Below, in pieces: positions 44,209 to 53,067 of a stretch of DNA of 64,000 nucleotides. The stretch is taken from NCBI GenBank assembly GCA_045804965.1, contig JBJMMD010000016.1:297722-361721 (forward strand). Reading direction: 5' to 3'. The stretch comes from CAVTUU01 sp045804965. Its GTDB lineage: Bacteria; Chloroflexota; Chloroflexia; Thermomicrobiales; UBA6265. The notes below the pieces were generated by a model, which was not told the DNA's origin, did not search any database, and saw only the letters and a program-made list of their open reading frames with translations. Each line of letters begins with the position of its first letter. Position 1 is the stretch's first letter. The position numbers and the translations under genes were made by a program.

Positions 44209-45186
44209 TTACGGCTTATCCCGGTACATCTCGGTCAGCAAACGCACTGACTCGGCCATCCGTTGCCGAAGCTCGCGCGGAGCAATTACTTCCGCTTCCT
44301 TCCCGAATTTGAACAACGCGTGTTCGCTGACGTGGATCGACTCGATCGGGATCGTTACTTCAGTCCAGCCTGTTTTGTCTGCGGCACGGGCGCTGGCCAG
44401 CGCGGCCTCTGAGACGAATGGCTCGAAGAAAATCGGCAACAACTCGAGACCGTGCGGCGAAAGACGCACGATCGCTTCCCGGTTAAATAACCGCGATTGG
44501 AAATGTCCGAGCCACGACTGCCAGTAGGTTCCGAGGTCGAAATCTTTGGGCCGTTCAAAGTGCTCGCCAAGCACCTTAATGTCAAACACGCGGGAAATGC
44601 GGTAGGTTCGGGGCTGGTCATTGGCGGCAGCCACGAGGTACCAGACGCCGGCCTTGAGCACTAACCCGAGTGGATTGAGCGTCCGCGTGACATGCTGCCG
44701 GCCCCATCGTTCGTAACCGATTGCTAACGACCGCTGGTTCCAGACCGCGTCCGCGATCTCAGCGAGGTATTCAGGACGCTCTTGTTCGTGGAACCAGCCC
44801 GGAGCATCGAGGTGAAAACGCTCGCGGATTCGACCGGCGCGCGTACGCAATTCCGGCGGGAGCGCGGCAAGCAGCTTCAACTGCGCCGCCGCAAGCACTT
44901 CGCCCAGACCAAGCTCGGCTGCCGGACCAGGCACGCCGGCCAGAAACAGGGTATCCGCCTCGTCAGCGGTTAGACCGGTCAACCGCGTGCGGTAACCGTC
45001 GATTAACTGGTAGCCGCCGGCGGGCCCCCGATCGCCGTAAAGCGGGATGCCCGCGGCGCTGAGCGAATCGACGTCGCGGTAAACCGTTCGCAGCGAAACT
45101 TCGAGCTCATCCGCGAGTTCTTGCGCGGTCATCCGTCCGCGGGTTTGGAGCAGGAGAAGCATCGAAAGTAGCCGGCTTGCTCGCAT
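44209..45186 (-). CDS. WYL-domain transcriptional regulator (YafY type)
   Basis: 325-residue regulator with an N-terminal winged helix (MRASRLLSMLLLLQTRGRMTAQELADELEVSLRTVYRDVDSL region), then a WYL domain containing LAIGYERWGRQHVTRTLNPLGLVLKAGVWYLVA, and a WCX C-terminal extension. WYL regulators sense small ligands or nucleic acids. It is divergent from the DUF3224 gene; the gap contains repeated GTCA boxes that could be its binding sites. It probably controls DUF3224 and the DinB-like gene. Confidence 0.9.
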   Translation of the reverse strand: MRASRLLSMLLLLQTRGRMTAQELADELEVSLRTVYRDVDSLSAAGIPLYGDRGPAGGYQLIDGYRTRLTGLTADEADTLFLAGVPGPAAELGLGEVLAAAQLKLLAALPPELRTRAGRIRERFHLDAPGWFHEQERPEYLAEIADAVWNQRSLAIGYERWGRQHVTRTLNPLGLVLKAGVWYLVAAANDQPRTYRISRVFDIKVLGEHFERPKDFDLGTYWQSWLGHFQSRLFNREAIVRLSPHGLELLPIFFEPFVSEAALASARAADKTGWTEVTIPIESIHVSEHALFKFGKEAEVIAPRELRQRMAESVRLLTEMYRDKP

Positions 45187-45202
45187 AAAGGTAGTGTCTC
45201 AC

Positions 45203-45240
45203 ATTTCTTGTCAATTTCTGTCAGGAATAGCTGTCAGCAT
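45203..45240. promoter_or_regulatory. GTCA-repeat region between divergent genes
   Basis: TTGTCAATTTCTGTCAGGAATAGCTGTCAGCATGG has three TGTCA copies about 11-13 bases apart, one per helical turn. It sits between the WYL regulator and DUF3224 and may combine a promoter with regulator sites. Low certainty. Confidence 0.35.
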
Positions 45241-45309
45241 GGACCGAGTGCGGGATGTCGATGCGACCTGCGGCTCGGAATTTGAAATTTCCTTGAAGGA
45301 GCACGCGCG

Positions 45310-45705
45310 ATGAGATCACACGCGACTGGTACGTTCGCTGGCAAGAGCTGGGATGAAGAGACGTACGATGAAGCAGAGGGCCGGCCGAAGCTCTCCCGCG
45401 CCTCCGTGACCAACGCCTACTCAGGCGACCTTGAAGGTGAAGGCAAGTTGGAATACCTCCTCGCCTATCAACATGATGACGCGGCCAGCTTCGTCGGCAT
45501 CGAACGCGTTGTCGGACGCATCGGCGACAAGTCTGGCAGTTTCGTCTTGCAGCAGAGCGGGACCTACGAAAACGGCGTTGCCAAAGGCGAATGGTTCGTC
45601 GTGCCCGGCACTGGAACCGAGGAGCTGACTGGATTACGCGGGGAAGGTGATTTCGAAGCAAGCCATGAGAGCGCGGCGTTTACCCTCGATTATGAGATAG
45701 GTTAG
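45310..45705 (+). CDS. DUF3224-family protein
   Basis: 131-residue beta-barrel-like protein (MRSHATGTFAGKSWDEETYDE; ASVTNAYSGDLEGEGKLEYL; FVGIERVVGRIGDKSGSFVL; GLRGEGDFEASHESAAFTLDY), matching DUF3224 proteins, which have an allene-oxide-cyclase-like fold and no settled function. AAGGAG lies upstream of the ATG. It is adjacent and divergent to the WYL regulator, a frequent pairing, and is followed six bases later by a DinB-like gene. Confidence 0.85.
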   Translation: MRSHATGTFAGKSWDEETYDEAEGRPKLSRASVTNAYSGDLEGEGKLEYLLAYQHDDAASFVGIERVVGRIGDKSGSFVLQQSGTYENGVAKGEWFVVPGTGTEELTGLRGEGDFEASHESAAFTLDYEIG

Positions 45706-45711
45706 GGTCAT

Positions 45712-46404
45712 ATGACGCTGTACAAGCTCTATCTGCAATCCGGCCCCAAGTTCATGAAAACGGAAGTGCGGGTGCTCGAACTCCTCGGCTGCACCACCAA
45801 CGGGCCGACGACCGAAGAGGCGCTCGCCATGACGCCCGAAGCGATTCGCGATTACCTCCGTTTTCTGGAGCGCCACGGCGAAGCGGTCGATGTCAATCAG
45901 ACGATCGAAACGGAAGTCGCCCTTCACAACACCGAAGGTCTAATGAATCCCGCGCTGATATTCGAACCGGATCGCGAACCGGTCAGCAAAGCCGACGTCG
46001 AGATCTACATCGAACGTCTGATCTGGATGCGATCGGACACGCTCGACCTGATCGAGGGCCTCAGCGAGCGCCAGCTCACTGAAAAACCGGAGCCTGGACG
46101 GTCGATCCGCCGCATCCTCGAACATATCTATGGCGCCGAGTACAACTATGTGCGCCGATTCGGAAAGATCGACGGCGTGGCAGGACCGGGCAACGTCGAA
46201 GACCTTGCCCTGCCTGAGCTCTTGGACTTGATGGACTACGTGCAGGAAAAAGAGATCGTCCACCTGCGTTCGCTGAGCGACGCGAAGCGTTCCGAACCCA
46301 TCATCCACAAGAGCTACAACAACACGCCGCGCCAGTATTTCCGTTTCATGGTCGAACATCACTGGGAGCACATGAACGAAATCAGGGACCGGCTTGGGGC
46401 TTGA
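45712..46404 (+). CDS. DinB-like protein
   Basis: 230-residue protein. The C-terminal part has DinB-superfamily text: DTLDLIEGLSERQLTEKPEPG, SIRRILEHIYGAEYNYVRRFG (His ligand) and a final FRFMVEHHWEHMNEIRDRLG with a His cluster for metal. The N-terminal 80 residues (LYLQSGPKFMKTEVRVLELLG) are extra and look like a separate small domain. Probably cotranscribed with DUF3224. Function unknown. Confidence 0.75.
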   Translation: MTLYKLYLQSGPKFMKTEVRVLELLGCTTNGPTTEEALAMTPEAIRDYLRFLERHGEAVDVNQTIETEVALHNTEGLMNPALIFEPDREPVSKADVEIYIERLIWMRSDTLDLIEGLSERQLTEKPEPGRSIRRILEHIYGAEYNYVRRFGKIDGVAGPGNVEDLALPELLDLMDYVQEKEIVHLRSLSDAKRSEPIIHKSYNNTPRQYFRFMVEHHWEHMNEIRDRLGA

Positions 46405-46517
46405 GCCGAGGTCCATCTCGCCGCGGAACGCACCTTCTGCGATCATGTGTAGTGCCAATTCCTCGCCAGCCTTGCGCAATGTGGCACGGCAAGGGCGCAA
46501 TGTGAAGGGAGTTCGCG

Positions 46518-47840
46518 ATGCCCAGCGAGGCCGTCATCACTGCCACGCATGACCAGACCATCGCCAAGTACAAGGAATTCGTCACTACGAGTTTCGTGGC
46601 GTCGATCGAGCCGGTTGTCGTCGACCGGGCGGAGGGCGCGAAGGTCTGGGATGCGGACGGCACGGAATACATCGACTGTTTCGCGGGGATCGCGGTCGTC
46701 AACGCCGGCCATCGCCATCCGCGCGTCGTCGCCGCGGTGCGCGAACAACTCGACAAGGTCATTCACGCCGCGACCTACATCTATTACCTCCCCATCGTCG
46801 CGGAATACGCGGAGAAGATCGCCGAGATCGCGCCCGGCAGTCTCAGCAAGACCTTTTTCGGCAATTCCGGCGCGGAAGGCATCGAAACCGCGCTGCGCCT
46901 CGCCAAGGCCTACACCGGTCGCAGCGAGTTCATCACCCTCACCCATTCCTTCCACGGCCGGACCAACGCAACGCTCTCCATCACCGGTAATAAGGCCCGC
47001 AAAACGCGGGGTGGACCCTATCTCCCCGGCGTCGCCTTCGCGCCCGCGCCGTATATCTACCGCAACCCATTCGGCACGGACGATCCCGAAACCGTGGCCG
47101 AACGTTGCGCGGAGATGGTCGAATGGGCGATCAATTATCAATCAAGCGGCGACATCGCCGCCTTCATTGCCGAACCAGTCATGGGCGAAGGTGGCATTCT
47201 CGTCCCGCCTGCCAAGTACTTCCGCCGCGTGAAGGAGATCCTTGACCGCCATGACATCCTCTTTATCGCCGACGAGGTTCAGAGCGGCTTCGGTCGCACC
47301 GGCAAGATGTTCGCGATCGAGCATTTCGGGGTAGAACCGGACATCATGGTCATGGCGAAGGGTATCGCGGACGGCTTCCCGCTCAGCGCGACCGTTTCCC
47401 GGCCCGAAATCGCCGATTCGCTGAAACCGGGCGAACACCTCTCAACCTTCGGCGGGAACCCAATCTCTTGCGCCGCCGCTATCGCCAACATCGACGTCGT
47501 GCGCGACGAACGCCTGCCCGAGGAATCCGCGCGCAAGGGCGCGCGAGCGATGGAACGGCTCAGCGAGTTGCAATCACGCCACGCCTTGATCGGCGAGGTC
47601 CGCGGTCTGGGCCTCATGATCGGCGTCGAATTGGTCACTGACCGCGCCACCAAGCAACCCGCGACAAAACAAGCAGGCCAGGTTCGCCGCCTTTGTCGCG
47701 AAGCAGGCGTCCTCGTCGGCGTCGGCGGTCAAGCTGGAAACGTCGTCCGTGTCCAACCGCCCCTCGTCATCGCCGATGCGGACCTCGATCGTGCGATAGA
47801 TGTCCTCGATCGCGCGTTGGCTGAGGTTGAGGCGGAATAA
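46518..47840 (+). CDS. gabT: Class III aminotransferase (4-aminobutyrate aminotransferase type)
   Basis: 440-residue PLP enzyme. Visible motifs are VVVDRAEGAKVWDADGTEYI, FFGNSGAEGIETALRLAKAY, THSFHGRTNATLSITG, LFIADEVQSGFGRTGKMF, the PLP lysine in MVMAKGIADGFPLSA, and LSTFGGNPISCAAA. These fit GABA or related omega-aminotransferases. An acetylornithine-type (ArgD/LysJ) role is possible, but those are shorter and usually sit in the biosynthetic cluster. AAGGGA precedes the ATG. Confidence 0.87.
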   Translation: MPSEAVITATHDQTIAKYKEFVTTSFVASIEPVVVDRAEGAKVWDADGTEYIDCFAGIAVVNAGHRHPRVVAAVREQLDKVIHAATYIYYLPIVAEYAEKIAEIAPGSLSKTFFGNSGAEGIETALRLAKAYTGRSEFITLTHSFHGRTNATLSITGNKARKTRGGPYLPGVAFAPAPYIYRNPFGTDDPETVAERCAEMVEWAINYQSSGDIAAFIAEPVMGEGGILVPPAKYFRRVKEILDRHDILFIADEVQSGFGRTGKMFAIEHFGVEPDIMVMAKGIADGFPLSATVSRPEIADSLKPGEHLSTFGGNPISCAAAIANIDVVRDERLPEESARKGARAMERLSELQSRHALIGEVRGLGLMIGVELVTDRATKQPATKQAGQVRRLCREAGVLVGVGGQAGNVVRVQPPLVIADADLDRAIDVLDRALAEVEAE

Positions 47841-47897
47841 GCGCGCCTCAGCCTCTGAAGCCAAGCATTCCCTGAATCCCTGACCGCTTTTCCCGCG

Positions 47898-47940
47898 CAC
47901 GGGAAGGGACGGTGCGGACCGCCGGGTGAAGAAACTCTTG
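47898..47940. repeat. REP-like repeat, degraded copy
   Basis: TTCCCGCGCACGGGAA palindrome followed by GGACGGTGCGGACCGCCGGG and TGAAGAAACTC aligns with the repeat tails at 498-530 and 44167-44199 with several differences. Confidence 0.55.
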
Positions 47941-47984
47941 GCGGGTCTGTACATACTATTTCCCACCACCTGCCATAACCCGCT

Positions 47985-50603
47985 ATGATGGGGGCGCCAC
48001 GGCTTCTCGAAGAAGCTAGAAAGTTTTGGGACAGGATGTCAAGGGTGGCGACCGCCGCTCGTCCAGATGTGGAACGCACGCCAATCGTGCCGTTTTCGCG
48101 GCCGCGGCACGACCGCCGCGCCTTGCCCGAGCTTCCCGTTCCCCTCACCCAACTCATCGGCCGCGAGCACGAAGTCATCTCGGTCATCGAACTGCTGCGG
48201 AAGCAAGACGTGCGCCTCGTCACCATCACCGGTCCCGGTGGTGTCGGCAAGACTCGCTTGGCCATCGAGGTCGCGAATGGGCTGGCGCCCGACTTCAACG
48301 ACGGCGTTGGCTTCATCTCCTTGGCGTTGTTGCGCGAGCCGGAGCTCGTTGGCGCCGTTCTTATTCAGGCGCTCGAATTGCCAGACGCCGGCGGCCGTAC
48401 GCCACTCGACCGTCTCATCGATGAGCTGCACGATCGCAACGTGCTTCTCGTGCTCGACAATTTCGAACAGATCACGCCCGCGGCGCCGCTGATCACGTCG
48501 CTGCTCGCCGCCTGCGCGAGTCTGAAGTTTCTTGTCACCAGCCGCGCCCGCTTGCACGTCCGCGGCGAGCAGGAAGTGCCGATCAATCCCTTGCCCCTGC
48601 CCGCCGCGAATGTGCGGTTAACTGCGGAAGCACTCAAAGACTACCCCGCCTTAGCGCTGTTTCTGAAGCGCTCGACTGAGGTCTACCCAAATCTGAACGT
48701 CACCGAGGCGAATATCGCCGCAATTGCCGAAATCTGCCGCCGACTCGACGGCCTGCCGCTCGCCATCGAGCTCGCCGCCGCCCGCTCGAAACTCCTCACC
48801 CCGACTTCGATGCTCTCTCGCATCGAACGGCGGTTGCCGCTCCTCACCGGAGGCGCGCGCGATCTGCCGGTGCGCCAGCAAACGATGCGCGATGCCATCG
48901 CCTGGACTCATGATCTCCTCCGTCCGGAGGAGCGCACCCTCTTTCATCGCCTCACCGTCTTCGCGGGCGGCTTTTCGCTTTCCGCGGCCGAGGCCGTGTG
49001 TGGCGATTGGCCAATCGATGGCAAGACCGGCGCCTGCGATGTTCTCAACGGGGTCGAATCATTGGTCGACAAGAACCTCTTGCGGCCGGTCGACAGCACG
49101 CTGCAACGAAGCGAAGAACCGCGGTTTGCATTCCTCGAAACGATCCGCGAATACGGCATCGAACAGCTTGCGGAATCGGGGGAACAGGACGAGGCGAGGC
49201 AACGGCACGCCATGTGGGCGCTTGCGCTCGCGGAGCAAATCGATGCCGTGTTCATCGGTCCGAACCAATCGCTCTTTCTCGATCAGCTCGACGACGAACT
49301 CGAAAACATGACTGACGCGTTACGCTGGGCACACGAGCAGCAAAACGCCGAAATCTGCATGGGGCTTGCCAACGCGCTCTGGCGCTACTGGTACATTCGA
49401 GGGTATCAGCGGCAAGGGCGGGATTGGCTCGATCGTGCCCAGAGTATCCCCGGCGCGGACAAGGTCGAGCCCATAGTCCGCGCTCGGACCTACAACAATC
49501 GCGCCAATTTCGCCCTTGACATGAGCGATTTCCCGGCGGCGCGAGATTTGTACGAGCAAGCGCTCGCGATTCGCCGCGAGATTGGCGACGACGGCGGCGC
49601 GGCAGATTGCCTCAACAACCTCGGCATTCTTGCCGCTTGCCAGGGCGACTTCAAGCGCGAATGTGCTTTGATGAGCGAAGCAGTCAGCATCTACCGTACC
49701 GCTCAGAGCCCGGACAAGCTTTCGAACGGTCTCTGCAACTACGGCGCGACACTCAACAGCAACGGTAAGTATGAGGAAGCGATCGCCCGCCTGAACGAAG
49801 CGATCGAGATTCAACGCGTGCGTGGCGATCATCTCGGCGAGGCGTATTCCCTGCTCCATCTCGCGGAAGTTGCGCGCGACACTGGAAACCTCCCGAGCGC
49901 GATTGCCCAATTCGAGCAAGCCCTGGCCCAGATGCGGCGCTTGGGCGACAAGCGCGGCATGGGCGTGGTGTGCAGCAGCCTCGGCCGCATCGCGGGTTCG
50001 TCCGATCCCCGCCGCTCCGCTGCCTACCATGGCGAAGCGCTCGGCTACCGGTGGGACATCGGCGACCGTCGTGGCATTGCCGAGGATCTCGAAGGGCTGG
50101 CCGCGATTGCCGTGACGAAGGGCCGCGCCACCCGGGCCGCCGAGCTGATCGCCATCGCCACCGCAATTCGCGACGAGATCGGATCGCCGGTCGCGGAGCC
50201 GCATCGCGACGCGCTCGAACAAACTTTATCGGCCGCGCGCGAGGCGCTTGGGGCGAACGCCTTCGCGGCGGCCATGTCCGCCGGGAGACTGATGTCGCTC
50301 GAACGCGCGGTCTCAGAAGGCATGCTTGAAGCAGCCGAAATCGACAGCACTTCCCCGATGCAGGTCGACGTCGCTCCGCCTCCCATGCCGGTTCGCGTTC
50401 CCGATGCCGCCGGGCGCTTGACCCCGCGCGAACGCGAGGTCTTGAAACTGCTGGCAGAGGGCAGCACCGACCGCGAAGTCGCCGACCGCCTATTCATTAG
50501 CCACCGCACCGCAATGCAGCACGTGGCCAACATCCTCGGCAAGCTTGAAGTTAGTTCTCGCACTGCCGCCGCCGCCTTTGCCCTCCGCCACGGGCTCGCT
50601 TAA
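47985..50603 (+). CDS. LuxR-type regulator with NB-ARC-like ATPase and TPR domains
   Basis: 872-residue MalT/AfsR-like regulator. An NTPase domain starts with LIGREHEVISVIELL, Walker A VTITGPGGVGKTRLAIEV and Walker B NVLLVLDNFEQI. About six TPR-like repeats follow (for example NLGILAACQGDFKRECALMS; HLAEVARDTGNLPSAIAQF). The C-terminal HTH reads LTPREREVLKLLAEGSTDRE...LFISHRTAMQHVANILGKL. It would bind DNA after ligand-driven ATPase switching. Two internal ATGs (47988, 48036) are alternative starts. Targets cannot be read from context. Confidence 0.9.
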   Translation: MMGAPRLLEEARKFWDRMSRVATAARPDVERTPIVPFSRPRHDRRALPELPVPLTQLIGREHEVISVIELLRKQDVRLVTITGPGGVGKTRLAIEVANGLAPDFNDGVGFISLALLREPELVGAVLIQALELPDAGGRTPLDRLIDELHDRNVLLVLDNFEQITPAAPLITSLLAACASLKFLVTSRARLHVRGEQEVPINPLPLPAANVRLTAEALKDYPALALFLKRSTEVYPNLNVTEANIAAIAEICRRLDGLPLAIELAAARSKLLTPTSMLSRIERRLPLLTGGARDLPVRQQTMRDAIAWTHDLLRPEERTLFHRLTVFAGGFSLSAAEAVCGDWPIDGKTGACDVLNGVESLVDKNLLRPVDSTLQRSEEPRFAFLETIREYGIEQLAESGEQDEARQRHAMWALALAEQIDAVFIGPNQSLFLDQLDDELENMTDALRWAHEQQNAEICMGLANALWRYWYIRGYQRQGRDWLDRAQSIPGADKVEPIVRARTYNNRANFALDMSDFPAARDLYEQALAIRREIGDDGGAADCLNNLGILAACQGDFKRECALMSEAVSIYRTAQSPDKLSNGLCNYGATLNSNGKYEEAIARLNEAIEIQRVRGDHLGEAYSLLHLAEVARDTGNLPSAIAQFEQALAQMRRLGDKRGMGVVCSSLGRIAGSSDPRRSAAYHGEALGYRWDIGDRRGIAEDLEGLAAIAVTKGRATRAAELIAIATAIRDEIGSPVAEPHRDALEQTLSAAREALGANAFAAAMSAGRLMSLERAVSEGMLEAAEIDSTSPMQVDVAPPPMPVRVPDAAGRLTPREREVLKLLAEGSTDREVADRLFISHRTAMQHVANILGKLEVSSRTAAAAFALRHGLA

Positions 50604-50649
50604 CGGCGCCTCCTCCTTTTTGCGTACACGGCTACGTGAAATTGCCTAT

Positions 50650-50674
50650 CGGGCCTACGTACGGCCCGTTTTTT
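50650..50674 (+). terminator. Intrinsic terminator after the LuxR-type gene
   Basis: CGGGCC and GGCCCG arms around a TACGTAC-type loop are followed by TTTTTT. It lies 47 bases after the stop codon. Confidence 0.88.
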
Positions 50675-50808
50675 GAAATCAGTAATTTGGAGGATGCCCG
50701 ACCATCAGCGACCGGGCATCATGGCATTGTGCTCGGTAATGGTTCCGGGCTCGTAAGTGGAACCTCGGCGCCGGGGATAGCGATGGCGCGATAAGGAGCA
50801 GAGAAACG

Positions 50809-51078
50809 GTGGAGAGCAACGTTGTGGATACGCGCGTATTTGGCAGTCCGACCGCGATCGCGGGACATGAGACCCGCCTGCTGGATCGAATGAGCGGTCT
50901 CGTGATTCGGATGAAATCGCTGCGATTGCCGAATTTCGCGGCATCGAGTTGGTTTCGCCTAGCGGCTGAGGGCGCGACGGACAAGGAATTGGAAGCGATG
51001 CCGGCGCACTCGGCAAATCGAGCGCTGGAAACAGCCAAAGCAAATGCTTACAAGTACGCAGGTTTCGGACTCAACTAA
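50809..51078 (+). CDS. Small hypothetical protein (89 residues)
   Basis: GTG start with AAGGAG about 12 bases upstream; protein begins MESNVVDTRVFGSPTAIAGH and ends AKANAYKYAGFGLN. No family recognised; helix-rich with no membrane segment. A hairpin GATGCCCG/CGGGCATC lies at about 50693-50720 in the upstream region. Antisense ORFs in the same place look less credible. Confidence 0.4.
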   Translation: MESNVVDTRVFGSPTAIAGHETRLLDRMSGLVIRMKSLRLPNFAASSWFRLAAEGATDKELEAMPAHSANRALETAKANAYKYAGFGLN

Positions 51079-51150
51079 GTGGAGTTTTGGTTTTCGAGCA
51101 GACTGGGTCGGCCGCAGACCTGAATTGCGAGCGGCGATAAGGAGCCTGCG

Positions 51151-51318
51151 ATGTTGTGGATTGAAATGCTGATGGCGCTCATGGCGATCGTCGCGCTGGA
51201 CCTGGCGAATTCTGCCCGTCCAGTCGTGGTTCGCCGCCGCGCCAGCGCCCAGGCGAAAGACGCGCGTGGACGACGAGGAGCGAGCGATGATCGCATTCGA
51301 TCGGCCAGAAATTCTTGA
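51151..51318 (+). CDS. Small membrane-anchored ORF (55 residues)
   Basis: ATG preceded by AAGGAG at six bases. The peptide starts MLWIEMLMALMAIVALDLA, a single membrane helix, followed by an Arg-rich tail. Small Chloroflexota proteins often start this way, but with an acidic tail. Here such a tail exists in another frame (next entry), so this may be the front half of a frameshifted gene. Confidence 0.45.
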   Translation: MLWIEMLMALMAIVALDLANSARPVVVRRRASAQAKDARGRRGASDDRIRSARNS

Positions 51319-51409
51319 GCCTGAAGTCGAGGAAACCGGAAGCGGGGCAGGGCAAGATGCGCCAGACGAAGGCGCTCCCGCCCCGGATGATGAAGACAGC
51401 GACGACTAG
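51266..51409 (+). CDS. Small acidic ORF overlapping the previous one (47 residues)
   Basis: Reads MDDEERAMIAFDRPEILEPE and ends in an Asp-rich tail (PDDEDSDD). It could start at GTG 51266, or at ATG 51287, which has GAGGAG at six bases. It overlaps the membrane-helix ORF in a different frame. Either two coupled small proteins or one gene split by a frameshift. Confidence 0.4.
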   Translation: MDDEERAMIAFDRPEILEPEVEETGSGAGQDAPDEGAPAPDDEDSDD

Positions 51410-51592
51410 AACGGCAGCCGCCACGGAAGCTCGGGATTTCTGTCGATCTCTTTGGGACTTGCCACCCTCCTCGATTTGCCCATAGTGTTTCAGCGCCACG
51501 GCTAGCGCCATTCCACGCCGTTATTTTCCGCGGCGCTCGGCGCTCGGTGGTACTATCGCTCTCCAGACTTTGACGCCAGTGGAGGATCGGCG

Positions 51593-52123
51593 ATGGCCAA
51601 GTCGAACAATGCAGCATCGCAGGACGACCAGCACCGTCCTTTACTCACCCATTTCGACGAATCCGGCCGCGCCCGCATGGTCGACGTCGGCGCCAAACCC
51701 TCGACCCAGCGTGTTGCCGTCGCCAGCGGCCGCATCGTCATGCAGCCCGATACAATCACCGTGATTCGCGAGGGCCGCGCGGCCAAGGGCGATGTCCTTG
51801 CCGTCGCCCAGGTGGCCGCGATCATGGCCGCTAAGAAAACCCATGACATCATCCCCATGTGCCACCCGTTGCTGTTGACCAAGATCGCGGTCAACTTCGA
51901 ACTCGACGACATCGGCGTGAATATCACCGCTCAAGTCGAGACCCGCGGCCAAACCGGCGTCGAAATGGAAGCGCTCACCGCCGTTTCCGCCGCCGCCCTC
52001 ACGATCTACGACATGGTCAAAGCCATCGACCGCGGTATGACGATCGAATCGATTCGCCTCGAACATAAATCTGGCGGCAAGAGCGGGAATTGGGAGCGAG
52101 GAGAGAACGGACCGTCATCCTGA
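51593..52123 (+). CDS. moaC: Cyclic pyranopterin monophosphate synthase MoaC
   Basis: 176-residue molybdenum-cofactor enzyme. Diagnostic text is THFDESGRARMVDVGAKPSTQR, HDIIPMCHPLLLTKI with active-site Cys-His, and GVEMEALTAVSAAALTIYDMVKA. Length and order are standard. No other moa gene is adjacent, so the pathway genes are dispersed. Confidence 0.97.
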   Translation: MAKSNNAASQDDQHRPLLTHFDESGRARMVDVGAKPSTQRVAVASGRIVMQPDTITVIREGRAAKGDVLAVAQVAAIMAAKKTHDIIPMCHPLLLTKIAVNFELDDIGVNITAQVETRGQTGVEMEALTAVSAAALTIYDMVKAIDRGMTIESIRLEHKSGGKSGNWERGENGPSS

Positions 52124-52214
52124 AGAACCCTTCTCGCGCTCACTTCGACGGAGCACCTTCTGGGATGTGAGGTCTGTTGCGCACCGCGGTTTCTGTAGGG
52201 TCGCGCGGTCGGAA

Positions 52215-52859
52215 TTATCCGCGGGGTAAACCGAAATGTCTCTCGACTAACCCGACCGTGTCGTCAATCGATCGCATTCCGTCAGTCGTCATGACCTTCA
52301 ATCCTAAGGCCGTCGCTTCCGCCACAACTGCCTTCGCAAACGCCGCGTCTCGTGCCATCCAGTTTTCCCAGGCTTGTTCAGGATCAGAACAGTCTTTGAC
52401 CACGTCATGGCGCCACGGACGCTTTGCGTACTGCTCGCGCTGAAACGCCTCAGTCGGCACGATCCAAACAGCGCGATCTCTCGGGGTTCCAGCTTTGGCG
52501 AGCGAGGCTGGCAGGAGCGCCGCGCCCTCAGCGATGACCGCCGGAGCTGCGGGCAGGGATTGCACGTCGTTGACGATGAGCGGGAATTCCTCCCGGTAGA
52601 GTGTCAGCTCATCCGCAACTTGTTGCTCGACGCTCCGGAGCAGCCACACCTCTTCGGGCGTCGCGCGGCCGGCGCGATAAAGGCGTGGAAATTGGTCGGG
52701 AGAAGCTACCTCAAGGTGGCGAAAATAGGCTTCATCGCAGTTGTAGAGCGTGAACGCGTACTTCGCCGCAATTGTCTCGGCGACCGTACTCTTTCCCGAG
52801 CACGGCGATCCGCCGATCCAGTACACGGGAAGGCGCCCATTAGCCTGCGAGTCGTTCAT
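52215..52859 (-). CDS. P-loop kinase-like protein
   Basis: 214-residue protein with Walker A VYWIGGSPCSGKSTVAETIA near the N-terminus, a likely Walker B region (APAVIAEGAALLP), and a lid-like basic segment. This fits small-molecule or nucleoside kinases of the AAA_18/zeta-toxin-like P-loop group, but the substrate cannot be read. It is a single gene convergent to moaC. Confidence 0.7.
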   Translation of the reverse strand: MNDSQANGRLPVYWIGGSPCSGKSTVAETIAAKYAFTLYNCDEAYFRHLEVASPDQFPRLYRAGRATPEEVWLLRSVEQQVADELTLYREEFPLIVNDVQSLPAAPAVIAEGAALLPASLAKAGTPRDRAVWIVPTEAFQREQYAKRPWRHDVVKDCSDPEQAWENWMARDAAFAKAVVAEATALGLKVMTTDGMRSIDDTVGLVERHFGLPRG

Positions 52860-53067
52860 CGTCGGCGATCATAACCTGGATGATGCGGCGAGGGCTTGCA
52901 ATCTCAGCCGAGCATTCGACTTCGAGGCTGCGAGAATCGGGCTTGCTTCTCGTGGGCGAACGCGCGCAAACCTTGGTACCATCCGTTTGTCCTCTGGATC
53001 CGAATCATGGCCGCCGATGGCCGGCGGCACCAACGCGGCCGTTTGACCTGAACAAGGGAGGGAGCGA

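Noticed and set aside
46518..47840. Class III aminotransferase as ArgD/LysJ of the LysW pathway
   Set aside because: Its length and motifs fit GABA-type enzymes better, and it is far from the cluster. The role remains possible but is not supported by context.
51075..51617. Minus-strand 180-residue ORF
   Set aside because: Its composition (many Arg, Ser, Pro) looks like an antisense shadow, and it overlaps small plus-strand ORFs with good ribosome sites and the moaC start region.
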